Below, piece by piece: positions 1-10,715 of a DNA stretch of 64,000 nt. The stretch lies in assembly GCA_027605045.1 (NCBI GenBank), contig JAQFWX010000110.1, positions 48,043 to 112,042 of the forward strand, read 5' to 3'. The translations under genes and the position numbers were made by a program. The notes under the pieces are model-generated. The model ran no database searches and was not told the DNA's origin. It saw only the letters and a program-made list of their open reading frames with translations. How positions within the stretch are numbered: position 1 is the first letter of the stretch; the number at the start of each line of letters is the position of its first letter. Source of the stretch: Phallus indusiatus. Taxonomy: Eukaryota > Basidiomycota > Agaricomycetes > Phallales > Phallaceae.

Positions 1-469
1 CTAGAAGACGAAAAATCAACTGATGCCGTTGACACCGAAAAACTTTTACAGGGTTATAATGAACAAAGAAATGAGCAGGGACGTACAAAGTTGGCACCAT
101 TGTAGCTTGTGGCACACCATAGTTCTAACGCCGTCACGATTGAATCGTTCCCTCCATGTACACATGAAATCCTCATGTCTCAGTGTGTTATCATAGGAAA
201 TAATGTATATACAAGAGCTTTCTTCACACTCGTAATTTAACAAATTATTCCTTCCCCAAGCGTCAACTCAATTTCAATCTAATCGTCCTCACGAAACAAA
301 TACCCGACGCAATTCTGATGTTTTGTAAGCGCTTTTCTAAATAGTATACTGAACGATTTTTGATACTGTAATGCCTGTAGTTTAGTTGGAGTTTACAATG
401 GACGAACAAGGAAAGTGATAGAATACCTGCTCAATAAGCGGTAATTGATATTGAGTCGTGTGCTCTACA
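1..469. other. No gene recognised
   Basis: AT-rich sequence with no frame that I can connect into a gene. A possible short first exon (ATG GAC GAA CAA) lies near 399 and may belong to the next gene, but no splice junction joins it in frame. Confidence 0.3.
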
Positions 470-2512
470 GGGGATACAACCGTTGGGCAGGCTCTGCGAA
501 TTGGTGAACAAGGTAAAGAGTTTGCAAATATTGTGTATAGTTTTACTCACGATGACGTTATCAAACTAGATGTTTTGATGGCGGAGAATGCTCAGGAAGG
601 TACAAATTAAGTCAGTTGATATTGGAAAATTATACTACGTTTTCCAAGGTGCCGGTAATACCGTTAGAAGGATGATGACTGGAAATGACATCGATGAGCT
701 TCCTGAGCGTATGATAGAATTCTGTGTGTTCATATTCATCTTCGTTAAATTTTAACCAGGCTCAGCTTTCAATCGGAGCGAGACGGTATGATTTTACATT
801 TTTAGGTTCGGCTCAGTCTCATAAAGACGTAGATTCCCCTTATTCCACAAACGAGTGGAACAATTATGGCCGCAGTTCATGGTCACACGGACCTCCCTAT
901 TGAGACACAAACCGATAGGAGCGCTTTCCAGCCTTCTGGTGGTATACCTGAAATTTCAGCTGATCAGAGTGCCTTCCAAAATCTATCTTCCGAGGTTAGA
1001 CCTAATCAGACTGCATCCCAACCTACCGATCGGAGTGCTTTCCCAAATTTGTGAGTGGCGTACGTATAGTCGATTTTGGTCTTAAAATTGTCCAGACAAA
1101 TAGGACAGGCAAGCTCCTACTCTAATCCTGTTGGCACTTTAAATACCAATGCGTCACGTGCAGCAGAGGTGATTCGTGATTTTCTAAAGCGCTATATACA
1201 AGTTCAAATTGTTATCCTACACAGAATCCAAACGCAGAACCGGAGTTTCACAGAAGGGCAAATGCCGGAGGATGACAGCCAGATGGACATCTCGGTGACG
1301 ATGAAGGTTATAGTTATAGACTGGAGCGGCCTCATCACAAAAGGCAGCGACAGACAACGAATATAAAGAAAGCATTTTATCATCCTGGATATCAGGCGAA
1401 AACACCCAAGCTCAACGATCAAAAGGTTGAGTAAATTCTTCGTGTTTAAAATTATGTTTGTTGCTAATAAAATCTAGGCCATTATTCGCACTCATTTTAA
1501 CAGACTGCTGATCGGTAGGATAGAGGATGATGGGATCCGGCTCCCTGATCCACCTTCCGAATTTGAAATTTGAAATTTTATAAACACTCGTGCTCCAGGT
1601 ACAGGCCCTACGGAGGATGATTATCGCATCCATTATGACGGACGTCCTACATCCAATTGGAACCGGAAGGCCTTCAATGTATTTTATGAGACGTTTATGC
1701 GCTTGACAAAAGCGCAGGAGTTATTCGCCGATCCACGAGAGGGCTCAAGTCAAGTATTGGGTGAACGTTTAGCATATGAGATTGCTGAGGAAAAACGGCA
1801 TTCTGTATATGACATGTGGCTTGTTTGTTTCCGAGGTTTACGAACAAAATATCGGAATCAGGAAAAAGATCGTGTGGATCCCCTTCAGCGCGAGCAGCAT
1901 AAAGGGAAGGCGAATAGAGCTCAACGCCGCAAAAGCGTACGGTTTTTCAATTTCGGTGCTTTTCCAAACCTGAACTCACTCTTAATCTATAAACGTAGCT
2001 ATTCTATCGTTGGGCGGAGGCTTGTCAATCACTTGCTGAGCTTAGACCTCATATTCCTTTAATCCATCAGCTAGGGGCTTTAGGAATGAGCTCAGACGAA
2101 TCGGCTAATGATGACAACACACGAGTGTATACTGTTCGAAAACGACAGTGGCTGAACCCATTGGTTCATATCTTTCTCTTACGCTTGGACCTGATATACA
2201 TGCACTCACGTCGAATGGATACGTCTGGCTGTAGATTTACGCCAGGAACCTTACCGCATAAGCGAGTTCGTCCACCTCAAAACCCCCACATTTCCGACCG
2301 TCTGCCAATCCCGTTCTTGCCAGTAAACGTGTATGATCCCGAATGGTACAGAAGCTTGCCGTCAGAAGAACGACATGCATTGAAAGTGAGCAGGTCATAC
2401 AATTTGACATCTCTTGCGCATTGATCTATAGTATTATAGTACTGGCTGTAATTGATATTTGATATAATGTATCTTTCGTTTTCAGGCATTGTCGAGTCAA
2501 GATGTTATTTAA
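470..2512 (+). pseudogene. Hypothetical multi-exon gene with two in-frame TGA codons
   Basis: I do not recognise this family with certainty. Coding-quality segments join through clear short introns: 1051-1095 (GTGAGT..CAG), 1937-1998 (GTACGG..TAG) and 2386-2484 (GTGAGC..CAG). The last exon ends in TAA at 2510-2512. The N-terminal part has imperfect repeats around an RSAF core (about 880-1050). The middle contains a charged helical region (about 1640-1936). The C-terminal part starts near a GMSSDES motif at about 2083, followed by an Arg-rich stretch; conserved unannotated agaricomycete proteins have a similar layout (from memory, weak). In-frame TGA at 1273-1275 and 1571-1573, plus a frame change near 600, argue that it is decayed. 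The start is not resolved and could be two neighbouring genes. The solo LTR at 2545 sits just beyond the stop, in the presumed 3' UTR. Confidence 0.45.
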
Positions 2513-2544
2513 AGAATATATTTGATCATGAAGGGTATCATAAT

Positions 2545-2896
2545 TGTCACGGTACGCTAGCGCCTTTTCCGATTATTCGATTTCTTCGATTTCTTTCGGT
2601 TTCATTTCGTGTTACGATTTCCTTCATTTCCCGTACTTTGCCGTTTCCATTAGTTCCATCGTTTTCTCGATTTTTCGATCTCTTCGATTTTCCTCGATTT
2701 CTGTCTGTATCTCCTCGGATCCCATGGGGATCAGTCGAGCGCTTCGTATCCTGTACTTATATGCGTTTTCCCTAGAGGGGGATACCTAAGCTTGTTCTCT
2801 TAGGTTTTCCCTCCTCTAGGTGAGTAGTTAGTCGCTGCCCCTCAATAGATCTTAGGTTTTCCCTCCTCTAGGTGTGTGCCCTGAGTCGCCCTAACA
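2545..2896 (+). mobile_element. Solo LTR, family LTR1, copy a
   Basis: This 352-bp unit begins TGTCACGGTACGC and ends CCCTAACA, flanked by the 5-bp TSD ATAAT (2540-2544 and 2897-2901). The U3 part is full of TTCGATTT-like motifs. A TATATG box near 2757 precedes a hairpin and repeat block. It is the best reference copy of the eight LTR1 copies in the window. The 81- and 107-codon open frames inside are not genes: they recur with every LTR copy. Confidence 0.93.
2771..2872 (+). other. Hairpin with one 5' arm and two alternative 3' arms in the LTR1 leader
   Basis: The 5' arm 2771-2790 (CCTAGAGG..CCTAAG) can pair with 2799-2820 (CTTAGG..CCTCTAGG) across the loop CTTGTTCT, or with an almost identical copy at 2851-2872. 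The first 3' arm runs straight into GTGAGT and the second into GTGTGT, both resembling splice donors. The same layout with different arm sequence is present in LTR3. The function is not known; see findings. Confidence 0.7.
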
Positions 2897-2901
2897 ATAA
2901 T

Positions 2902-3366
2902 TAATTACTAACTAACTCGTGCTGCCATAAAATTAGCATCACCCACATTTGTAATGTGGGCGATCGTGATGATTTTTGAAGTGTGAATATCTGGCCGAAG
3001 ACTGTCACGACTAGACGTAGGAGCACTTTGCAATTGATGGACGCACATCATATTACTATGTCATCAACACCTCTGACTGTGTTTCGTCTGTAAGACATAT
3101 TTCTACATCAACGCCTAAGTTCTGAATGGTTTTCAGAGATCGCTTGAAACCTGGACTTCATATGTATGACTGTGTTACTTCCAATGATTTGTATGTTAAC
3201 TTTCTTACCCTCGAACACTCGTCGATAACAAGCAGTATGCATACCTAGGAGATATTCAAGAAAGACAACTATTGATTCTTTGACCATACTATCAAAATCA
3301 AGTGGGCATCAGCCTCAGACAGATCTATCAACAGTATCCAACATAAACGATGTCCAGGTGTGCTTC
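2902..3366. other. No gene recognised
   Basis: Sequence between LTR1-a and the next ORF. The imperfect inverted repeat CACCCACATTTGTAATGTGGGCG lies near 2941. The open frame of the next gene extends upstream without an ATG to about 3229. Confidence 0.3.
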
Positions 3367-3774
3367 ATGACAGAGATGGAGTCGGAAGACGTACCGACAA
3401 TCCAGCCAGTCACAATTCAAGAAAACTCTTCTTCACACAGCAACGCAGGACCATACAAAAAAAGAATAAATAACACTCCTTACTTTACAACTTGGCATGT
3501 AAAGCATGGCGCAGGCGATGCCCCAACATTATCTGCAAACTCTCCAGGTCTTAACGATGGAGATCTTTTCCTCCAAATCTGTAATAAAAAGGTGGAAGGT
3601 ATATGGATTAGGTATTCTCAGAATGGAGCGCATTGGCAACCGATACAAGAAGGCGTGAATCATCCTGTTCTGAATGACAGAGTTTTACTCATTAGACGCG
3701 ATCTCAAACCTAGCTGGGTTTTACCCCAAAGTGTTGCAAGATATCATAGAAAGGAATGTTCGCCGTTATGTTGA
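3367..3774 (+). CDS. Hypothetical protein, single long exon
   Basis: Open frame of about 135 codons from the first in-frame ATG (3367). The open frame reaches further upstream, so an upstream exon is possible. The N-terminal half is polar and Ser/Thr-rich. The C-terminal half (about residues 70-130) has a compact aromatic-rich pattern (GDLFLQ, GIWIRY, HPVLNDRVLLIR, PSWV) that looks like a folded beta domain. I do not recognise it; similar short proteins are common and unnamed in agaricomycetes (memory, weak). It lies tail to tail with the RING gene. Confidence 0.5.
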   Translation: MTEMESEDVPTIQPVTIQENSSSHSNAGPYKKRINNTPYFTTWHVKHGAGDAPTLSANSPGLNDGDLFLQICNKKVEGIWIRYSQNGAHWQPIQEGVNHPVLNDRVLLIRRDLKPSWVLPQSVARYHRKECSPLC

Positions 3775-3898
3775 AGATATCTGTCATTTGGAACTACTGT
3801 TTATATGCATATACTCAGACATTTACATAGTACTAGTACGTTATGATTAGTACACGCTCCGACAAAATCAATTTGGAAGCCTAGTTAAAAGAAATCGT

Positions 3899-4745
3899 TT
3901 ACGAAAGACTGCGTTTAAGATTACTTTTCTTAGAAAGTAATTCTTGAGAAATCAAGGGTACGGTTCCAACATTTTCGTTGTTCTCTTGACGGGGACGACC
4001 TGATAACGCGAGTGTGATGTCAAGAATGGGGGGATTGGCTTCAACTGGGGAATCTATAATGATAGCTCGACAAACAGGACATCTCCCATGGACTCCGAAG
4101 GCGTTTAAATTATTAACGAAATAGGAGCGAAGGCAGTCTCCGCAAAATAGATGTTGGCATTCGATAATCCTTTTACACTGTCGTTAGGTATGGAGATAAT
4201 AAAAATCGCGGCAACTTACATGAAGGGGAGAACAAAGATTTCTCGACAAATTCCGCACTGACAAATCTCGGTGAGCATCGTGTATCTGTCCTGTTGGAAG
4301 ATTGAATGAATAAATAGACAACAGTTCTCAGAAGCTCACCTCTAACTCGCGAAGCTGTCCTTCGGAGCGCGTAATGGTTTCCTTAAGTTTGGTGATTTCC
4401 TATAAATGCTGTTTCAGCGCCATCGGAAAAAGTGAGTATGAAGAGATCATGCTACCATTTCGTGCCGTGAGTTCTGTACGGACAAAGTCTTCTGAAAACC
4501 CCCCATCACATCAGCTTGATGTCTTTTTAGCTATCAGCGCAAATGGAAAGATGAGTGACGTGCGTGAGGCTATAGTACCATGACTCGGATTCGCTTACAG
4601 ATTGATAGATTTGATCACGGTATAACAAAATCTCGTCTTTATCTGCATCGTCTGTATCAGACGAAATATAAATAGGGGATACACTTCTGCGACGTTTGGA
4701 TAGATTCGTTTTACAAGAAGACATGGGTAAGTCTGAGACTTTCAT
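3899..4745 (-). CDS. RING-finger protein, five exons, apparently intact
   Basis: No long single ORF shows this gene, but five exons splice cleanly on the minus strand: 4745-4599, 4530-4456, 4399-4340, 4290-4220 and 4169-3899. The introns are 49-68 bp (GTAAGC..TAG, GTAGCA..TAG, GTGAGC..CAG, GTAAGT..AAG). The joined length is 624 bp, or 207 residues plus a TAA stop. The order is a basic/Ser-rich N-terminus with acidic SSDTDDAD, a short coiled coil (about residues 60-100), then a C3HC4-type RING: CGIC, then CQHLFCGDC, then CPVC. The tail is Lys/Ser-rich. RING proteins with this layout usually act as E3 ubiquitin ligases, probably nuclear here given the basic regions (inference). The weak point is the fourth acceptor, AAAAG. 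A separate C-rich exon lies upstream at 4826-4969. Confidence 0.82.
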
Positions 4746-4825
4746 CGGTATGTGTATATGCGTATCCTTATAAACTTAAAATTCACTTCAAAAGTCATGC
4801 TTAACGAATCTGACTGACCGTTAAC

Positions 4826-4969
4826 GCATGTCCAGCAGCAGTTTTGCCTTATGACCCAAGTTTGATATGCATTGGCTTTGCATACGCGCGGCACATCATC
4901 AAGTTGTTCGCGCAATCGCACCCTCATGCAAATCAGGCATTCACTGGCCGCGAGAATGCCTGCTTCTTT
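4826..4969 (-). CDS. Possible Cys-rich exon upstream of the RING gene
   Basis: The minus-strand frame after an acceptor-like CTGTAG gives a cysteine-rich segment: ECLIC near the start, then RVC, then NCCWTC near the end, about 45 residues. It could be a 5' exon of the RING gene, part of a second decayed zinc-binding protein, or chance. No full gene model joins it. Confidence 0.25.
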
Positions 4970-5466
4970 CTACAGGGTCAGAATGTCCCGTTAATTTACA
5001 TACAAGTACCTACAACTCATCACTTGTTTTATTTGGCTTAATTTGAAAAAAAAAGTCTGACATAATAGTGGCTTGTTCCGGTGGAACCAGGAGACTTTGC
5101 ACGCCCTTGCAGGGTCGCTATTAGAATCGCACCGTAAGGACTCGGACTGGCAAGCTGATTAGATCGATATCAAGTAATAATCAGAAGTTCCGTGTTCAGC
5201 CCCAAAATTGAGACTCGTGAGGCTTGTTGAGAAGAGGGTGTAATGGTGAGGTAATTCCAGATCTAGGGTTTTTAACTCGGCCAATGACTATTTTAAGAAC
5301 TAGTCAAACGTTTATTTTCGAAGTTTTAAGCTGTACCTTGTGAGAGTTTGATCAACGTGGAGAACTTATTTCCGCATAAATTGTTGAGCCCGACAATTAC
5401 AATGGGAATTTTCAAATAGAACTCAGACTCATACTAAACCTTCAAAGTTGCTTGTCGTTTTGCTCT
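4970..5466. other. No gene recognised
   Basis: Spacer between the divergent RING and WD40 genes; probably holds both promoters. An upstream exon of the WD40 gene may be hidden here but none could be joined. Confidence 0.3.
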
Positions 5467-7153
5467 ATGTTTTCAGGCCCGGTATGTTATTTAGGAAATA
5501 ATTATTTCGAATACAAGATATGACTTTGGAGATTTATAGGGAAAAATTTGGTACTACCTTACCAAGACTCCTTTCAAACCTAACACGACACCCATAAATG
5601 CTGTTGCTTTTCATCCAAACGGACACTTCCTGGCAGCATGCGGTAATTATCTCAGAGTATTGACTGAACAGCAGTAGTGAACTGAAGGACATATGTGGGT
5701 AGACGACACCGGGCACGTCTCAATTTATGATTGTCAAAACGGAGAAATAATACGCAAGTTAGTGACGAACGCAGATCGCGGCGCTGTCTCTTTCGTGATT
5801 TGGTATAGAGCCTTTTCTTCAGGCGAAGATAATTCTATCCTGATATTTGGATGTATGGATGGTAGTCTCCATCAATATTCCTGCAGCTCAGTGGGTGCAT
5901 TTTGGGACATGCGCGGATGACCTACTAGACATGTACAACTAACTAATTTATCAAGGACATGATATTCACAAATCTCGGTGTGATGAAGCCTTTCCAACAC
6001 ACAATTGAGGGCATCGATGTTTGTTATCATTCACGACGAGTCGCCGTCATCTCCAATTCTTCTTTAGCTGTATGGCAGTCTCGTGTTGATTGTGAGTGTT
6101 GATTGACTTGAATTACATACGGCACATAGCTGCGTTACACGTTTACAGACGTTTTAATGCCGTGTTGGACGTACACGCATCCTAAGGGCCATAAAGCGCG
6201 TACAGTTCAATTTTATTACAAAGGAGAATATATATTGTTGTGTTTCTTACAAGGGCGAGAAGCAATGTACGTTTTGATCATATCATACTTCTGGTCTTTA
6301 ATTATGATTATATTTCATCCTTTCTTAAGATTCAAATTTCATGCTAAAACAGGGGAACTTTTGGATCGTGTAAGGGTTGAGACCAGAATGTATGTGGTCT
6401 TCCAAAGTGTATGTTCAGTTAAAGTAAACTTCACTCAGTGGAACAAGTGCCATTTCTCCCGATAGCAGGCACCTTATTATTGGAAACCTGTCGTCAGGAG
6501 TCGATTTATATGATTTGGAGACGATGAGATTCATTAGAACATTTCATGTCAAGACTACAATCAATGTTCCCAAACAAGTTGGGTTCCTTTCCAACACTTG
6601 CTTTTTTTCCGGGTCAGATCAGGGATATATATGCATCTGGAGCACTGGAGGAAAACTTTTACAAACCCCATTTACGAAAAATTTAGGTGATTGTACATTC
6701 TGTTTGGTTATCGCAAATTCCATCAAGCTAATGCTCTCAAGATCTCAAGCTGATTCAAATAGTGAATGTACAAATTTTTTTCTAATTATTGAGCGGTTAA
6801 TTTTTATTTTTATTTTAGGCATATACAAGCACAACCTCAGATACTCAGCTGATTGCTGCCATCGGACGGGCTATTGAGCCGTTAGGCTCCAACAGCTCGT
6901 TGGAGCATCTTCATCTTTGGAAAAGATCTTCCGTGAGTTGCAGATCACGTACCTTTCACGCATTTTTTTTTTTTAAAAAACCTTCGCTTAGCTTCCGTGG
7001 TGGCGGCAGGGTCGCTGGGTTACCCAATCCACAGCCATCCACGTTGTTAGTCTGATTCTTATTCTTTGTTTCACCACGTGTATCAGATCAACTGAAAATG
7101 GTCTCCAAATATCTGTCAATTTAGGCATTGTTGAAGGATCTTACACGTTCTAA
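5467..7153 (+). CDS. WD40-repeat protein with a C-terminal membrane segment, nine exons
   Basis: Nine exons splice in frame: 5467-5481, 5540-5642, 5688-5890, 5956-6091, 6149-6266, 6330-6389, 6448-6686, 6841-6932 and 6992-7153. They total 1128 bp (375 residues) and end in TAA. WD40 blades are visible as INAVAFHPNGHFLAACG followed by GHVSIYDCQNGEIIRKL, a GCMDGSLHQYS unit, AISPDSRHLIIGN..VDLYDLE, and FFSGSDQGYICIW. A hydrophobic stretch near the C-terminus (about residues 340-355, AIHVVSLILILCF) suggests a tail anchor. WD40 propellers are protein-binding scaffolds; the partner is unknown. The intron before the last exon contains T12 followed by A6. The start is uncertain: the first exon is only 15 bp and an upstream exon may be missing. 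No disabling mutation was seen. Confidence 0.8.
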
Positions 7154-7833
7154 GATAATAAATCGTCCTTTATTCATTCTGAATTTCCGAAATTCCTCCT
7201 CACCTATAACTCAGACATGTTTGCACGCTGCTATATACATATCAAGACTCAAAGTTATCAGATTATTTTACAGTACAAATACCAGCTCTGATTTATTCCC
7301 AGACTATGTTGATTTATCATCGTTTTCAGAAAATGAAAGCTCAAGTTGCTTGGACGATTTCTGCACGCGCAGGAAGGTCCCAAATGTGGGAAATATATCA
7401 GGCATCGTTCTAATATTATAACAATTCATATTTAACTCAACGTTCAACAAAACATTACTTGCCGTGGATTGCATCGACAGTTGAATCTCCCTTTGTCTCC
7501 GGCATTGTCTCCTTCGGTCACGGAAGCATGAGACAAAAACGAGCAATTACAGGAGTATATAGACAGAAGCAGAAGGGCAAGCGCAAATGTCGGATACACA
7601 TATCTTAAATCCTTCAGTAATATAAAAAATTTCCACCAGGGGGCTAATTTAAGGCGTCAGAAAATGTTTGCGAAGTCAACAATTATAGATGGAGTGTAGA
7701 CAGACTGTAGTGCCATATTTGAATTATAGCCGAGTTTTCGGACCCAAGAACGTTAAAAGAGGTTGCCAAAAGTGTTCTCCTCCGGTGAGTTTCATCAACA
7801 TAACTCTACCGTGAATTAAGAACAGGAAAAGAC
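7154..7833. other. No gene recognised
   Basis: 3' flank of the WD40 gene. Open frames on both strands (7128-7421 plus, 7304-7546 minus) overlap one another and have no motif or splice support. Confidence 0.3.
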
Positions 7834-8184
7834 TGTTACGGTACGCTAGCACCTCGCCCGATTATTCGATCTTTTCGATTTCTTTCGATTTCATTTCGTG
7901 TTTCGATTTCCTTCATTTCCCGTATTCCGCCGTTTCCACTATTTTCATCGTTTTCTCGATTTTTTGATCTCTTCGATCTACTCCGATTTCTGTTGTATCT
8001 CCTCGGATCCCATGGAGATCAGTCGGGCGCCTCGGACTCTGTACTTATATGCGTTTTCCCTAGAGGGGGATGCCTAAGCTTGTTCTCTTAGGTTTTCCCT
8101 CCTCTAGGTGAGTAGTTAGTCGATGCCCCTCAATAGATCTTAGGTTTTCCCTCCTCTAGGTGTGTGCCCTGAGTCGCCCTAACA
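7834..8184 (+). mobile_element. Solo LTR, family LTR1, copy b
   Basis: A 351-bp LTR1 copy from TGTTACGGTACGC to CCCTAACA. The flanks (AAGAC and ACACC) do not match as a TSD, so either the site has mutated or this is a recombination product of two elements. Confidence 0.88.
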
Positions 8185-8319
8185 ACACCACTATCATGGA
8201 AAGAGACCGCCAATACTATTATCGGGCCCCTTTCATTGGTGTACACTGGATTTTGAGGGCAATTCTTGTTTACTTTCACGAAGACGAGGACAATCGCGGG
8301 GACCTTACAGTTCGACTAC

Positions 8320-8615
8320 CTATGGCAATATTGATACACAAAAACTTGAGGTTCCTCCGTTCCATGCGAACCGTTGAGCAGAAAGTCACCACCTGGGTCA
8401 CATCGCATATCTTCTGTCTTTTCAGCAAGGACGAGTACCTTGATCTATCTCGTAAAGAAAGGATACCCGGCGCGAGTTTTTCTATCAGCAACTCTGCTAC
8501 CAGAGTGTGCCAACAGCTTCAACTCGGTCACGTCCTTCTTCTCCGCATCAACTCTTGAATACATCGAGCAACCCGAAGGTGCCGCTGCTGCACTTAGCTT
8601 CATACCCCGGTAATC
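8320..8615 (-). pseudogene. Possible exon(s) of an unrecognised gene, minus strand
   Basis: Read on the minus strand after a good acceptor (TACTTTGCAG at 8616-8625), the frame begins DYRGMKLSAAAAP, continues with SRVDAEKKDVTELKL and later AEKTEDMRCDPGGDFLLNG, with one TAG between the two blocks (about 8450). It ends at a possible donor (AG|GTAGTC) at 8319. The composition looks coding, but I do not recognise the family. The competing plus-strand frame at 8160-8558 begins inside LTR1-b and looks less protein-like. Confidence 0.35.
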
Positions 8616-9221
8616 CTGCAAAGTATAGAGTCAAAAAGTCACACATTCTTCTGCTCCCCGTTACGCGTTACCTTTCCGGTTAACTATAAGCTTTGATAAG
8701 CAAATTTGCATAAAAATTCGCTGCAGCAGCAACCCTGTCTAGCTTCCGTTTCTACCTCCTAGTGTTGCGATCTGGGTTCAGTCGGGACACTAGGAAGGGT
8801 CCAGTTCAGATATCTGGATTATAGACGGGCTGCTCAGGGATGGAGCCTCCAAGGGTGAAGGGAGTATTTGGGATTGCAATTGGGAGCTGATATTGTGCGA
8901 ATAATATTCATGTACGTACAACTTTAGACAATATATCGATTGGATAAGGCTAGGGGAGGGAATAATATCAAAGTGAATAGAGACCTGTACTGCGGCTTGC
9001 ATGCAGGTAATTAATTGATTCTGCGACCGTCGACGTCAGGCGCCTCAATGCATAGCCGGAGTTCGTTCATTTCATAATCGCCTCGGCCCTAGTATTGCAG
9101 GCCAGATCCCACATCCCGCGGTTCCGAAGACCATTCACCACCAGGAAGGAAGCGTGGCTAAGTGCTTATAATCGATAATCTATGAAGATGAAATTTGTTA
9201 AACGGCATCTTCTGTGCGATC
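8616..9221. other. No gene recognised
   Basis: Intergenic sequence; short opposed open frames only. Confidence 0.3.
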
Positions 9222-9738
9222 ATGGCTGATGTGTCTCACAACGTTGAGGAGCTTAGGTCTGAAACTGCTGGCTCAAAACTCGAGACATCATCTGACGATG
9301 TAGACTCAAGTTCTGGTACTTTGCAAAAAAGTGATTCTGCTGAAGCTATTTCACAGTCTGATACATTGGAGAGAGATTCAGACATGGCCGAACAGATGAG
9401 GCACGTAGAAATGTCTTTGACTGAAATCGAAGAACACCTTTGTTCCATTGCGGCAGGTTTTCTTTCTTATAATTATCTGTCTTTCTGGGGATTGATAAAT
9501 ACTCTATTTAGGTTGAATTTGAAGCTCATCATTTACAAGCCCAGATAGAAATTGTGAAAATATGTGATTTCTTGAAACTTGGGCTTGAGCCACTCCACAA
9601 GCCTCCGCGTGAAATTATCATGCCACCCTCACGAAATCCTCCCTCTTTTTCCACCGTAAAGGCAAGTGCTTAAGACATTATCTTTTCCCATATCCTCAAC
9701 TGATTTATTCTACAGCTATTGTTTATTTGGTCTGACAT

Positions 9739-10715
9739 TGTCACGGTACGCTAGCGCCTTTTCCGATTGTTCGATTTCTTCGATCTCTTTCGGTTTCATT
9801 TCGTGTTACGATTTCCTTCATTTCCCGTACTTTGCCGTTTCCATTAGTTCCATCGTTTTCTCGATTTTTCGATCTCTTCGATTTTCCTCGATTTCTGTCT
9901 GTATCTCCTCGGATCCCATGGGGATCAGTCGAGCGCTTCGTATCCTGTACTTATATGCGTTTTCCCTAGAGGGGGATACCTAAGCTTGTTCTCTTAGGTT
10001 TTCCCTCCTCTAGGTGAGTAGTTAGTCGCTGCCCCTCAATAGAACTTAGGTTTTCCCTCCTCTAGGTGTGTGCCCTGAGTCGCCCTAACTGTCACGACCC
10101 TCGTGCCACCCAATCCTAATCCGGACCTCTCCGAGGTCCGGCGCCCAAACCCCGTCCATATTTAGTATATCCGCCATGTCCGAGCGTCAGTACTTGTCCA
10201 ACAGTGCGTAGTCCGTTATTCTGTCCACGTCCGGTATGTCCGAGGTCCGGACTTCGTCCGGACTAGGACATTTCCTTATGGAGACACTCTGTCCGGAGCA
10301 TTAGAAAGCAAGTGCCAGATATGTTTCTGGTGCTGTGCAACTAGTCTCCTTTTAGTTATATCTCCTTTTATTTTAGTAGTCTAGTTTTTTGTATTTAAAC
10401 CCCCCAGACTTCGTCTGGGGCTCCCCAGTCTGAATATCAAGTCGTATTTAAGTTCATTTCAAGTCTATCCTCAGCCAGTCTCTTTATAATCAATTCTATT
10501 CTTATCTATCTCGCTTAAAGTCCGCTCCCAGTACTTGTCCGGACCTGCCCGGACTACGTCCGGGCTGTCTCGGACTTCTAGTCCGAAATTAAGGGATATC
10601 CAGGGTCGATTGAGTCGGCGCAGCACATAAGCTGAAGCCAAGTCCCTTCTGTTCCGTAGTCCGGACTCCCCGGACTTCCGCCCAGACGCCCGGAACACGG
10701 CGCGTGACACTAACA
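9739..10715 (+). mobile_element. Solo LTR1, copy c, containing LTR2-a
   Basis: LTR1 runs from 9739 to the final A at 10715 and is interrupted six bases before its end by LTR2-a. The outer TSD is GACAT (9734-9738 and 10716-10720). It lies in the last exon of the TM gene. Confidence 0.93.
10090..10709 (+). mobile_element. Solo LTR, family LTR2, copy a
   Basis: This 620-bp unit begins TGTCACGACCC and ends GCGCGTGACA. Its TSD CTAAC (10085-10089 and 10710-10714) is part of the LTR1 terminus. A TATTTAAA box (10392-10399) is followed by a hairpin at 10402-10420 (CCCCAGAC/GTCTGGGG). It is rich in TCCGGAC motifs. Confidence 0.93.

Noticed and set aside
1273..1275. TGA read as a sense codon (recoding or selenocysteine)
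   Set aside because: Decay by C to T at CpG explains all cases. No SECIS or unusual code is expected in these fungi.
2544..2789. Open frames of 60-107 codons inside LTR1 (also at 9666, 27383, 47851, 49761, 61044, 63422)
   Set aside because: They recur in every LTR1 copy, come from TTCGATTT-rich U3 sequence and have no start context or domain.
5073..5165. Possible tRNA-like folding near GTTCCGGTGGAACC
   Set aside because: No complete cloverleaf or T-loop could be drawn.
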